Source: Terfezia claveryi (lineage: Eukaryota > Ascomycota > Pezizomycetes > Pezizales > Pezizaceae). Taken from it: DNA of 64,000 bases. The stretch is taken from contig WHUX01000140.1 of NCBI GenBank assembly GCA_015179025.1, positions 62,001 to 126,000 of the forward strand, given 5' to 3'. Positions 22,795 to 33,693 of the stretch are shown here, one piece after another (positions within the stretch are counted from its first letter, which is position 1; every line of letters begins with the position of its first letter). A program made the translations under genes and the position numbers. The notes under the pieces are model-generated. The model ran no database searches and was not told where the DNA came from. It was given only the letters and a program-made list of their open reading frames with translations.

Positions 22795-23344
22795 CCCCAC
22801 AAGCTTCTATGTTCAGGCATAGGAAAAACATCACGAGGCGACTGACTCTTTGCGAGTAGTCCAACCTTGAGATGGCTGTGCAGAGCGTCTCTAAAACTAT
22901 CAAAGAAGATGGTTTCTGAGAGTACAATGCCCTCCGCACAAACTGACTCGGGCCAAACGGTCAGTGCAGCATTCAAATAGGTATGGGGACTTTGTCCGCC
23001 TGCCGTGGTTGTTGCAGTGCAAGGGTGGGTTTTTCTACTCCTGACAGTATCAGGTACGAACAAAGGGATAGGAATACAAAAGGGAAGGAAGGGTAGAAGG
23101 CCAGAACCTCGAGTTCTGTTGGTGTTTTCTACCATGGAGGAAAGGACCCAAAAGCGAAAAGAAAACGGAAGGTCTTGGGATGATGGACGGGGCTTTAGAC
23201 TCATGGCTTCGGGGTGACTTTGAGTGGTTCTTCTCCTTTGCACGAAGTTGCAGTTTCCTCTGTTCTGTTCTGTTCTGTTTGCTTTGACGATGTTTTTATT
23301 TTTTAGATCGCTTCGCTTCTCGTTTGGTTCTGCTTTTTGAGTGT

Positions 23345-23840
23345 GTTATCTTTGCCATAATTGTGCAAGCGGGGATTAATATAAATGAAACTCGGAATGC
23401 CCCAAGGGATATTGGTATATTTAGCCTGATTGCAGAATCGTGCACCCGCCCGAACCATCAAATCGTGATGCCCGAAGCACTAATTTCCACGATTGCTGAA
23501 TCGTGCAGGTGCCCAAACCACTAGTTGCCAGGATTGGTCGCCCTGATTTGATATGAAGCATCCTTACATTCTCATTCGTGGCATCGTCCTTGGACTCACT
23601 CAGGGCATGCCCATATTAACTGATTCTTATTCGGAGTAGGTTCATTACATGTTCATATGGGATGCATATGGGTTTATCGACTCACATGAGCTTGCCCCGA
23701 ATGAACTCGAATAAGCATACCCCAAATCAACCTATATGACCATACTCATACTGGCTGGGTCCAAGCTTTTATTTTTTTTCTTACTGTAATTGGTAATTCT
23801 GGCAGAACAATTCGGAAATCCTGGCAATTCGGAAAAATTG
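23345..23840 (+). repeat. Dispersed repeat R1, copy 1
   Basis: Shares extended similarity with 31330-31720 (GAATCGTGCACCCRCCCGAAC, then GATTTGATATGRRGCATCCTT and TCTGGCAGAACRATTCGG in both). Non-coding. This copy lacks the 63-bp palindrome that copy 2 carries. Confidence 0.75.
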
Positions 23841-24119
23841 TTTTCTTATTTTTAATTTCTTTTCTTAAAAGTCAATATGTCTATGGGCCTTATGCTATGG
23901 AAGCAGGACGGTAACTACAAAGCATATCAAACCAACAGCTATCGCAGCACCTAATCTAAAGCATGCCTGCTTATAAGAGTGTATGGAGTAATAAAGCAAT
24001 CATACATGGTATATTAGCCACAGAAAAAGCGCATGAAGTCTAGGTGCTGGTATAGCTATAGGAGCGCGTAAGATATGTGAACATATTAGCGGACTCCTCC
24101 GAAGCACAAGCCTACTACA

Positions 24120-24330
24120 GGAGCACTGAGAGATGTGCTGGTTGGGTATGCTGCGAAGTGTGCTGGGTATGGGCGCGGTATGCTGCTGTGTATGGGCGCG
24201 GTATGCTGCTGGGTATTGGGACGGGTATGCTGCGTGTCGGTTATGCTGGGCTGGTATGCTGGGTATGCTGGGTATGCTGGGTATGCTGGGTATGCTGGGT
24301 ATGCGAGGTAGCGTATGCTGAACTGGTGAA
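24120..24330 (+). repeat. Tandem repeat of GCTGGGTAT and related words
   Basis: Six near-perfect 9-nt units at about 24251-24304, preceded by degenerate GTATGCTGC / GGGCGCGGTATGCTG units. Both strands stay open here only because of the period; I do not call a gene. Confidence 0.85.
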
Positions 24331-24339
24331 GCGCATGAT

Positions 24340-25034
24340 AGGGCGCGTGTTAGTCTGGCATAAAAAAGGGGCCTTTGCATAGAGTCATGCCAAGCAGCAA
24401 GGTGTTGTGTCTAGTAGAGAGAGTGGTTTAGTGTTGTATCTTAGACATGTTCCACTAAGTCGAGGGCGTTTTATAGTAGTCCGTGTTACCCGGAGGGCAT
24501 TTTCAATGGTTTCTCCCCTTTGATGAGTATGATGAGGCAGTGTGCGGCCCGGTCGAGGCCTGCCGCTTGCTATGTTGTAGGGCCTGTGTAATCTGTCGGA
24601 TGTTGTCTAAGCCAGACTACTGGCTGGTATGGCATCGGGAAACATACCGACCCTTGCCGTGGCCCCAACTCTTGACACTCTAATAGGTGCGCTGCTTAGG
24701 GTCCCAAGGGGTCCGGTTGCTATGCTGGGCTTGTGCATCATCCTGCCAATTCTCCCCCCCCAAAAAACATGTCCACTTGTGCTCCCTCCGCTAACTTCGG
24801 CTTTGCTCTCCCACTCTGGAGGATCCTGTTAAAACGCACATCCAATACACCCGTATATTGCTGTTGCGGCAACCGTTGTCCGGCAGGCAACGCTGTTATC
24901 GCCACAACGACAATATTCAGCTGAACTCGCACACCCTCAAGCAACCTTACCCTTGCTGGACCAGAAGTGTCTGCGTACGTGCGAACGTAAGACGCAAGGT
25001 ATTTTCCGTATGTCGGGTTGAGTCACTCTGTGGT
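24340..25034. other. No gene recognised
   Basis: Moderately GC-rich unique sequence inside the inverted-repeat element. Short overlapping frames on both strands, the longest about 70 codons, with no motif, intron signal or relation to a family that I can recognise. Confidence 0.4.
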
Positions 25035-25365
25035 TGCCACCGACCGCTATCCGCATTTTCTGTCTTCTGTTTGGTTGAATAAAACATCCCTGCACTTTGT
25101 CTTACCCTGAATATCTCATGTATATAGACAACGTTCCGGACCTGTATTTACTAATAAATTAAGCAAGTCTTCAATTCGCTTCGTTCTCTATCGCATTATT
25201 GCACTCTTAATTCTATTGTCCACTTCGCGTTTTACCATGCCCTCTAGTAGGCATATTACTACATATCTGCTGTGCACCCGTCCTCGAGCACCCGCCGCTC
25301 TGCTAGAACCACTTCCACTGCCTAACAAGATATTCCAACATAGCTTTTGTTAGATCCGAATTGCC
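25035..25365 (+). repeat. Dispersed repeat R2, copy 1 (LTR-like)
   Basis: Matches the reverse complement of 32840-33150 over its length: CGACYGCTATCCGCA, TTCGCTTCGTTCTYTATCGC and GATCTGCTGTGCACCCGTC-type blocks. It has no frame of note. The mix of an AATAAAAC-like signal, a C/T-rich downstream part and a TTTTGTTA-type end suggests a solo LTR, but I could not define both ends. Confidence 0.55.
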
Positions 25366-26138
25366 CCGATAGCATCTTGGTCATCGCTTTCGACTGCTTT
25401 GTATCCCCGGTTTCCATGCTCCCTATATTTGACCGTGGAGTACTCTCATAGGTACGAATACATATCACGATTCAAGGTGAAGTGTACAAACGAGAAAGTA
25501 GATCAACCATTTATAAATCAAAAATTAAAAATAAAAAGAAAAGAAATTAAAACGGAAAAGAAAAAGAAAGCAAAGGCAAAGAGAAAAAAAACTCAAAAAG
25601 CAGATCCACCCAGAAAGCAAAAGGATCTAAAAAATCAACAAAATCACCAAAGCAAACAAAACAGAACAGAAGAGAGGAAACTCCAAGTTCATACAAAAGA
25701 AACTGAACCACTTCATCATCCCGGAACCCTGGGTCAAATGCCATGGCCATCATCCCAAGGCGTTCCTGTTTCTTTTCCCTGTTTGGTCCTTCCCTCCATG
25801 GTAGAAAACACCTACAGAACTCGAAGTCCTGGCCTTCTACCCTTCTTTCCCTTGTGTATTCCTATCCCTTTGTTCGTACCTGATCCTGTCAGGAGTAGAA
25901 AAACCCACCCTTGCACTGCAACAACCACGGCAGGCGGACAAAGTCCCCATACCTATATGAATGCTGCACTGACCGTTTGACCCGAGTCAGTTTGTGCGGA
26001 GGACATTGTACTCTCAGAAACCATCTTCTTTGATAGTTTTAGAGACGCTCTGCACAGCCATCCCAAGGTTGGACTACTCGCAAAGAGTCAGTCGCCTAGT
26101 GATGTTTTTCCTATGCCTGAACATAGAAGTCTGTGGGG

Positions 26139-26444
26139 TTATCTAAAGGAAGGCTAACTGGTCCTGCCACACTGCAATTCCATATGCTCCTACCGAAGCA
26201 AGAATGAATAGAACGTGTCCCAAAGAGACAACCCAAACCCGACTTCCCGACCGAAATCGAAAGCCTATAGGAGTGAGCCACCGACGCTTTCTGACGGCAG
26301 TCGGCTGTATGGGGATTTCTTCAGCTAAAACACACCAGACATTGCTGGGCACTTTACACATGCGTGTGGAGATGCATGATATGTCGCTACCCGAGTGAAC
26401 GGTAGGACGGTGCAGGGAAGGGAACAGCCTGTAAAGGTTTTGAA
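26139..26444. other. No gene recognised
   Basis: Unique sequence between the right inverted arm and the tandem repeat array; only short overlapping frames, no recognisable motif. Confidence 0.35.
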
Positions 26445-27010
26445 CTCACAAAGATCTATAGATAATATGGAGATGTTAGCTTATGATATTTGTTTGAAAG
26501 GAGAAAGGGTATATTGTATTACTTACGATGTGGTAATGCCTTTTAGCCTGGGGTTTCACAACCCCCGAATCCTTTCGTTTTCTTTTTTTCCCAGAGAAGA
26601 TAAACCCCGTATTTTATGAAAAAAAATAGTCATTACGGGTATATAAACCCTGCAAATATTTGGACCCAAAAGAACTATTGATAATATAGAGATGTTAAGT
26701 TATGATACTTGCTTGAAAGGAGAAAGACCATATGATAATACTTACGTTGTGGTAATGCCTTTGAGCCTAGGGTTGTCGGATCGTTTCATTTACTTTTCTT
26801 TCCCAGGGACCATGTATAAACCCTGTGGAGCTTTGGAACGCACAAAGAACTATAGATTATATGGAGATGTTAACTCATGATACTTGTGTAAAAGGAGAAA
26901 GAGTTATAATATTTCTTACGTTTTTGTAATGTCATTGAGCAAGGAATTTTCAGAACACCCAAATTTCGTTCTCTTTCCTTCCCCAGGGACTATATTTAAT
27001 CTCAGATGTT
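26445..27010 (+). repeat. Three tandem copies of a ~170-220 bp unit
   Basis: Units start near 26449, 26669 and 26843 with ACTATAGATAATATGGAGATG-like sequence, each followed by GATACTTG-TGAAAGGAGAAAG, ACTTACG-TGTGGTAATG and a TTTCCCAGGGAC box. Divergence between copies is clear, so the array is old. Non-coding. Confidence 0.75.
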
Positions 27011-27089
27011 AGCTTGTTGTACACAATAATAGAAGGCATCGTTAATTACCTACGGTCTTGGCCCAGACGCCCTATTTTTCTTTTCCTTT

Positions 27090-27335
27090 TTAAAATTTTT
27101 TTTTTTTTTTTGATCTAGTATAGAAAGAAGGTTTACTACCTGCACAACGAAAAGCATGAGGATAATAGGACTTACATTCTAACACAAAAAAGCATACCCA
27201 CAACCATTCTTTTTTTTCATTTTCAACTTTTTTTTTTATCTAGTATAGAGAAGAAGGTTAGTATTCGCACAAGAAAGCATGAGGATAATAGAAATTACTT
27301 TTAAAGCTAAATAGCATGCCCACAAACACATCCAA
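27090..27335 (+). repeat. Tandem duplication of a ~125-bp unit with oligo-T heads
   Basis: Two copies (about 27095-27215 and 27225-27335). Each has a T tract, ATCTAGTATAGA, AAGAAGGTT, then AAAGCATGAGGATAATAG and a CCCACAA end. It lies just past the stop of the minus-strand gene, so it could overlap that gene's 3' untranslated region. Confidence 0.75.
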
Positions 27336-27353
27336 AATGACCTCGCGGTCAAT

Positions 27354-29747
27354 TTAAATGTTTTTGGCCCTTCCCATCCTGAAATACAAGACAGTGTAAC
27401 ACACCATCAGTCTTTCTCGATCGTTGGGCCCCAGCAAGGCAGCATCGATCTCTAGGATCGTCCTTGCCGCCGACTCCCTCAGAAAAGCAAGCTTCGCTGG
27501 GGTCGTCGTTGGGTCGACTATTCCTTGACCCTTTGCCAACCAATCTACCTCCATTCGCTTCTACAATTCAAAAGTCAGCAGTTGCACTCACCAATGTACA
27601 TTAATATAATAGAGTAAACGCGACTCTCGAGTACTTACTAATACACGACCGGGGGTAGCTGGCCCTGCTTGTGAGACAGGGCTATTGGCAGCTGCAGCTG
27701 GCTGTATCACTGCAGGTGTACCACCATTTTCACCGGTGCTTCGGCAACTAGGTTGCTCTGGCTGACTCGCGGTGTTGGTAGACGGTCCTGGTGCTGTTAG
27801 TGTTCGTGGGTTGCCTGAGGTGGAGTCTCCCTCACCATTTCCAGACGTCGTAACGGTGGTCTGTACTTCGGCTTGGGGTGGAACCGAAGTGCTCGTAGTC
27901 GGAAGGAGAGTCTTCGCAACGGCAGACTCTGGAACTTCCTTTCCGGGCACTTTCTTTCCTCCCACTCTCAGGATGATCTTTCTCACGGTTACAGTCTTAG
28001 GACTTACACTGGGAGTATGAGGACCTTTGTTACCCTCTACTGCAGCTTGACCTTTGTGAACCTCGACGGGGGCTTGACTTGCCGTCGATACAGACTTAAA
28101 CCTTGAACCTGAGCTGGAGCCTCCCTCACCATTTCCAGACCTCTGAACGGCAGTCTGTACTTCGGCTTGGGGTGGAACCGAAGTGCTTGTAGTTGAAAGG
28201 AGAGTATTCGCAACGGTAGACTCTGCAACCTCCTTTACGGGCACTCTCTTTCCTCCCAATCTCAGTGTGATCTTTCCCACCGTCATCTCAGTCTTCGGAG
28301 TCGCGCTGGGAGCATGAGGACCTTTGTTAACCTCTACTGGAGCTTGACTTACCGTCGACACAGCCTTCTGTTCCGCAATGACACCGGAACTGGCTGGCTT
28401 TCGTATCCTGTCCGTGATACAGTTTTGTTTAGGACCCAAAGACAGTGCACTAAAGATCCGAACCAGAAATCCCTCTTCTTCTAAGCTGAGACTAGAAGTA
28501 GCAGGTTCCCAATCCATCTCATCAGTGGAACTGTCATCATCAATGAGGTCCGGAGCGTCCTGCATCAAGACCTCTTTATCAACCGGAGCGACTACAGTAC
28601 TAGTCGGCTCGAAATCCATCTCATCCTCAGGACTTCTGTCAGAATCATCCACCTGCTCTCCTTGCTGAACCTTAAGTCCAAGCATGGAGCCGAGCTTGCA
28701 GGCAGCAGACAAGGCCTTGGTGACCAATGGGGCTGCCATCCACGAAAGTGTCAGGCGCGATGCCAGAGGAGCACTCTTTCTCGTTTGCTGAACACCACGA
28801 AGTGCCGGACTTTTCTTCCCAACGGTGATTTTACTATACGGCGAACCAGAGACCGCATTTCCAGCATACCTCTGTGTTTTGGCCCCAGGTTGTCCTTCCT
28901 CGCACAAAAGCAAAGCAATTGGCTCAGGAGTTCCAGTGGCTTCCACACATGTCTTCTGCACAGTGCTGACAGCCTCCAATTCATGTGAGACAGGCATGCT
29001 ATGGCTTGCAGAGGCCTGCTCGGTTGAGTTACCCATCGATACAACGGACCTGTCGCGGTATAGAAGATGAATATACCGGCCGGGTCGAAAGGGATTTATT
29101 GAAGAAGGCTTGCTCGGACATGCAGAGGCCTTCTGTATTGCCACCACTTGGCTTGCCATATTGGGTACCGAAATAGGCGAAGCCAGTGAACAAATCATGG
29201 AGTCCGGGATCACCATTACCCAAGGAGCTGGAAAGGTACCAGGCATCCTTCTCTCGGTCGACGAAACAGAGGCCCTTCCCTGATTGACTTGTTCCAGATA
29301 TCCAGAAAGCCAGGTCACAATGGAACTCACATAACTCCAAGCAGACGCTCTTGGGTGACGAGCAATTATAGCAACGACCAGAAGCCAGCTGATGACACAG
29401 CTTACAACTCTGCCCGCGCCCATGCAAACGTGACCAGCAACTCCAGAAACAGCCAGGAACCTGCTGACAACGCAGCTAACAGCCCTGCCCGTACCTTCAA
29501 CGAAGCCTGCACCAAAGAAACGAGAACGAGGAGGACGGGAGACACCATCCAACGATGCAAGGGTATCGCCAGAGGAAAGGAAATTGACAGCCTGGTAGAC
29601 AACGAAGATGAGAACCAGAAGGCATAGAGTACTGATGGAAACCTCCAGAATGTTTCTCAGAACGTCGGAAAGACAAAAACAGACAAGGGGGAAGAGAAGG
29701 GCAAGCCACTTTAACAACCAGAAGGAATTGTCGCCCTGCTGAACTTT
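27354..29747 (-). CDS. Host-like protein of unknown function, membrane segments plus tandem repeats; at least two exons, 5' end incomplete
   Basis: The long frame runs without stops from a splice acceptor at 29748 (CTAAC branch, then TAG) to a donor GTAAGT at 27638. A 78-nt intron (27561-27638; branch TGCTGAC, acceptor TTGTAG) joins in phase 0 to exon 2, 27560-27354, ending ...YFRMGRAKNI and TAA. Near the N-terminus (LLKWLALLFPLVCF, LCLLVLIFVVYQAV) and again near residues 80-125 (GRAVSCVVSRFLAVSGVAGH / GRVVSCVISWLLVVAIIARH, an internal duplication) are hydrophobic helices. Mid-protein there are two DEMD-F/W-EP acidic motifs. The C-terminal half has two ~95-residue tandem repeats (SQAPVEV-KG, TLRLGGKRVPVKEV / ILRVGGKKVPGKEV, TTSTSVPPQAEVQT). 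No ATG opens this frame, so upstream exon(s) are missing; 29901-30240 is the likely place. I recognise no family. Confidence 0.7.
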
Positions 29748-29900
29748 CTACATTACTAGTTAGTTTTTTGATATGTTATGTTATGGAGTTGACGACTTGC
29801 ACAAAGGAAAAGCGACTTGCACAAAGGAAAAGCGACTTGCAAAAAGGAAGTGTGCCTTGCAAATAGGAAGTGTGACTTGCAAAAAGGAAGTGTAACTTAC
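29748..29900 (-). repeat. Putative intron made largely of ~22-nt tandem repeats
   Basis: About five units of GACTTGCA-AAAGGAA-AGY at 29788-29895. On the gene strand the stretch starts GTAAGTTACACTTCC and ends CTAACTAGTAATGTAG, so a GT-AG intron of 153 nt with a branch 13 nt from the acceptor fits. The frame upstream (PAHHEQGN) joins in phase, but it has no ATG. Confidence 0.5.
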
Positions 29901-31329
29901 GTTTCCTTGTTCGTGGTGGGCTGGGTATGTCGGTGCGACCCTACATGAGTTGGGAGCCGACTCTGTTTGATGGATGTCAGTATGCTGAGAAAAGCACAGC
30001 TAAAGGACAGTAGGTACCTCTCGCCTCGGGCCAAACACTGAACAAGATCGTATTCCTGTTGGGTGCCATAGCGGCGACCCTATCTCCTATTAGGTGAAAA
30101 ACAGATATCAGTAAAACGGCTTTCCTGGCAAACTTGACCAGGACCAAGAATAGGTGTAACTTACTATGCCTCGAGCTTAAGTGCATGGGATAATGATATG
30201 AAGTTGGGGGTGAACGGTATGAAGTTGAGGATTGCATAGGAGCAGAAATCTGTCACATGTACACGCTGAGCTAACTCGAAGCAATGTACGTAAATTTCTG
30301 TCTGGGTGGAGAAGAAAGGGAGAAAGGAAGAAAAGAAGGAGGGAGGGGGGATTTATATAGCAACGGTAGGGTTGGTACCTTGGGGGTAGGTAAATTGTTA
30401 TCTACGGAGGTTTTGTGCCAACCACACTAGATTGTTAACTATCTATCGGTGTTCTCTATCTATCGGTGTTCTCGTGCCCAGCCCGATAAATTCACAAGGA
30501 AGTAGTCTCGTGCCTCTTGCTGTGAGTGACAAAGCCGACCTTGCCTAATGAGCAAAACACCAACTGGAGTGTTCTCACCCAGTCACCAAATATAACGGTG
30601 TATCGTGCGACATTGCCCGTTAACCAATAATTACTCACATATTCTGATGCTGGGGAGGGGCTAGTGCAAGCCAGACTAATCCCGATGTAGGTATTCCGTA
30701 TATAATAATACAAAGCACAAACAATGACACATCATACCCATTTCACATCCATCCAATTCCTATGCTGCCCACAATCTCATATAACCCTGTGTTCCATCTT
30801 CATACATGCCCAACACACATCATAAACCAGATCCATTCGACCAATAGTAGAAGCCACACTGCAGACGAGTACTGAGTGTTTAAAAACAAAACCAATGGAC
30901 TATCCTATGCTGCGACTACCAACTACTTGCCCCCTACTCCCTCAGACCTATGAACTGCTATCTCCGAAGTGGAGCTATCAGCAGTCGTAGCTAAGTCGTA
31001 TCTAAGTCGTAGCAACGGTTTCGTGCCTAGACCGGTGAGCAGTGAGTCCTCGGGTAGTGCAACCAGACTCGTGGATCCTTCTGTCATTTGTGATGATTGA
31101 GCAATCTTGGCATTCGGGAACGTCAAGAGGATTTATATTCCAACTATTTTTCGTTACTGAACCCTGCCCGATTTAGATTTTCTCGTCATTTTATCCAAGC
31201 AAAAGCTCGAATTGTGTGTGGGATTGGGGAGCTTTCTAATATGTTGATACCAGAAGCTAGAGTATGGAAAGATATTGTGCGGTAGGGTGAGCACAGCAGG
31301 TATCAAATCGAGACTCAAGAGAGTTTACA
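29901..31329. other. Upstream region of the host-like gene; no further gene recognised
   Basis: Contains a minus-strand frame of 86 codons at 29977-30237 that could belong to a first exon but does not join in frame by the donors I can see. The sequence CTATCTATCGGTGTTCT is repeated at 30436-30470. The rest has short frames only. Confidence 0.35.
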
Positions 31330-31720
31330 TATTTTGCACTATAATTATGCACGTGGGAATCGTATAAACGAAATTCCGAATGTCCCAAGGGGTATTGGTA
31401 CTGTAAGTATATTTAGACTGATGGCTGAATCGTGCACCCACCCGAACTACCAATGGTCAGGATTGCTGGGATTTGATATGGGGCATCCTTCTATGGGCTC
31501 ATTCAGGGCATGTTCATATGCATAGCCATATGGATCGGGACCAGGTTAATTGGGCTCACATGAGTATACCCAGGATCCCACCTTTATTTTAGAATTACTA
31601 TGATTGGTTAGTCTCGATCAGGCCTCTCGTAGAGGACAATTGGTCTACGAGGGTCTGATCGAGACTAACAACTGGTGGTCGTCTGGCAGAACGATTCGGC
31701 AATCTTGGCACTTGGTCCCA
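31330..31720 (+). repeat. Dispersed repeat R1, copy 2, with a palindrome inserted
   Basis: Homologous to 23345-23840. The match is interrupted by 31607-31690, which has no counterpart in copy 1 (GTAATTGGTAATTCTGGCAG there). Confidence 0.75.
31607..31669. repeat. 63-bp near-perfect palindrome inserted in repeat R1
   Basis: Outer arms GTTAGTCTCGATCAG and CTGATCGAGACTAAC pair exactly; inner arms CCTCTCGTAGA and TCTACGAGGG pair with one bulge, leaving a loop of about 10 nt. The empty site is seen at about 23795. Confidence 0.85.
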
Positions 31721-32289
31721 GTAATTACTTAAGTACTTCCCCGTTCATTCCTGATTTAGTTAACAGTAACCACCGTGCCACCTCGCGCCTAGGTATTGGT
31801 TGCTGTGCCAACCGGACTATTGGGCCGAGGTGCTTATATAGGAAATGCCAAATAGTAATGCGGCCAAATTATTTCCCGATCGAACAGAGTTCGTCAATGT
31901 CTGAATATATCTGCTGGGTACAGATATGTGCGGGACCATGACCAGCCAGTTTATATCTTTAAGGCATGACACATGCACAGCGATCCAAGTACCAAACTTG
32001 ACGATTGCAAACGCATGTCACACCCTGGATTCTGGCAGTACTACACCGGGGCCTAGGGATCCTACTGCACTCGGGGATCTATAGATGATAAGTGAAGGAA
32101 GGAATGGGGAGGTGGGGAGATCATGGGACGACTTTAGCAAGCCATACCAACAGGATGACAAATTCATTTCGGTGATGACAGCTATCTTGAGCAAGGCGGG
32201 TTGCCTGAAGTAGGAGGGGAATGAAGTCTTGAGCATGGGAGGTACGGTCCCAGTTACAAATATCCCAGTTGTTAACCTGGGCTTAAGTA

Positions 32290-32811
32290 GGGATGCGAAG
32301 CTGAGGAAGATTGAGGAGAATTAAAGAGGATACAGTGGCGGTATACTCAGATGGCAATATGGGTGAAGAGGGAAAAGTTGGAGGAGGATGGTGTTCGGAA
32401 GGAGGGAAGTCCAAAGGGAGCATAGGCTTAGGAAGGATGTGTATGGTTCGGGATGGGGAGATAGCAGGATTGAGGAAGGCTCTGTCAGAAAGTCCAGCAG
32501 ACTGGAAACTCCTGATTCTCTCAGACTCTCAGACAGCGGTAGCCGCAGTCAGAAAGGCAGGCAAAAGAGGAAAAGCCAGGACAGTGGACCTGGGGTCCGC
32601 GGTGGTTGAAGTCAGAAAGAGGCAGGATGCACTGGGGCCCGGAGCAGTCAGATTCGGCTGGGTCAAGGCGCATGTGGGAATTCCAGGGAATGAGAAGGCG
32701 GATGTCTTAGCAAAAGCGGGTGCAGAAGATCCATATCCATCTCAACCTCAATTACAGAAGGGGGTCTTAGGCAGGAGTGGAGGAGGGGAAGAGAAGCGGA
32801 AAGAAGAGTAG
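32290..32811 (+). pseudogene. LINE RNase H1 domain fragment
   Basis: Frame 32311-32811 shows the full RNase H set: AVYSDGNMGEEGKVGGGW (first Asp), GEIAGLRKALSE (Glu), LILSDSQTAVAAVRKAGKRG (second Asp) and WVKAHVGIPGNEKADVLAKAG (final His and Asp). The order and the GIPGNEKAD box are those of the C-terminal RNase H of fungal LINE ORF2. No RT is found upstream, so this is a 5'-truncated or rearranged LINE end. It is not part of the broken LINE at the left of the window (opposite strand). The domain itself has no stops. Confidence 0.85.
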
Positions 32812-32839
32812 TGGGGGCAGGTGGCGGTAGGGTGGTTAG

Positions 32840-33150
32840 GTGTAACAAAAGATATGTTTGAATATCTTGTTAGTGATTCTAGCGGAGCGGAGCGACGGGT
32901 GCACAGCAGATCCGTAGTAATATGCCCACTAGAGCGGACGGTAAAACGCCAAGTGGGCAATAGAACTGAGAGTGCAATAATGCGATAAAGAACGAAGCGA
33001 ATTGTAGACTTGCTGAATTCAGTGAAAATAACAGGTCCGGAGCAATGTCTATGACATGGAATTTCAGGGTAAAGACAAAGCGCAGGGGTGTGTTATCCAA
33101 CTAATCAGAAGCGAGAAATTGCAAGGATTGCGGATAGCAGTCGATGGCAT
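32840..33150 (-). repeat. Dispersed repeat R2, copy 2
   Basis: Reverse complement of 25035-25365. It follows directly after the LINE RNase H frame. Confidence 0.6.
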
Positions 33151-33159
33151 GTTTTTCTT

Positions 33160-33690
33160 TTTTTAAAAACAATACTGGTTACTCCTATGCGGCCCCATTA
33201 GGGGGGCCATGAGGAGCCACCCAGAAATCCGGGTGGGTTCAAGGGTAAGGCAAGTTAATCTGCCAGACCCGCGAAAACTCTAAATACAAATAACTGGTAC
33301 TAGACGAGGCCCCGTGCTGTCATTAACGGACGAACCGATGACCCAGAGGGCCTGCTGGGCCCCTCCCCCTGGCTGGACTGAAATGAAACCCGTGCGACGG
33401 AGATTGAACTGTGAACGGTGAAGGAATAATGGAACTCGTGAAACTTTGAGGAGAAAGAAAGCCTCTTCCCCTTGACAACAAAAGGAACTCATGAAAAAAT
33501 TGATGATCTTGTGAACTGATACAAAAGGAACTCGTGAAAATTCCGCCCTCTAGGTGAGCTCTTGATAAAGTAACTTAAAAAAGGCCTCCGTGTCCTCTCC
33601 CTCCTTTCTCTATTCCGGCTTGTCGAGTTTCTCTCAGCTGCGCTTCTCTCCTACATTTTTTGGCCTAGCTATGATCCATGTCAACATCCC
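33160..33690. other. Non-coding stretch with a GC hairpin and a repeated word
   Basis: A hairpin GGCCCC-ATTAGG-GGGGCC at 33191-33208 and three copies of GGAACTC-TGAAA (33431, 33484, 33529). The GGGTTCAAGGG at 33236 resembles a pol III B box, but I found no convincing A box. No gene. Confidence 0.4.
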
Positions 33691-33693
33691 TGC

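Larger units (their letters stand above)
22795..26138. mobile_element. 3.3-kb element bounded by ~570-bp inverted repeats
   Basis: Left arm 22795-23360 and right arm ~25570-26138 are reverse complements: CCCCACA-AAGCTTCTATGTTC at one end, the mirror at the other, and inner matches such as CTCAAAAAGCAG near 23335 and 25590. Both arms can be read as similar peptides (SETIFFDSFRDALHSH, FPMPEHRSLWG), but no wider gene is present. The interior holds two dispersed repeats and a tandem GCTGGGTAT tract, and no transposase. No TSD was visible, so it could also be an inverted duplication. Confidence 0.65.

Noticed and set aside
24000..24382. Long opposite-strand frames over the GCTGGGTAT tandem repeat
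   Set aside because: A 9-nt period keeps all frames open; no other coding sign.
22746..25980. Homologous 165- and 193-codon frames in the arms of the inverted-repeat element, as a possible duplicated gene
   Set aside because: They lie wholly in inverted arms, lack introns, domains or upstream signals, and end where the arms end. The shared peptide may be only a reading of the terminal repeats.
26445..27335. CRISPR-like arrays, suggested by regularly spaced repeats
   Set aside because: Units are long (125-220 bp), diverged and without unique spacers; the genome is eukaryotic.
33190..33300. Possible tRNA-derived SINE from a GGGTTCAAGGG B-box-like word
   Set aside because: No A box at the right distance, no poly(A) or TSD found.
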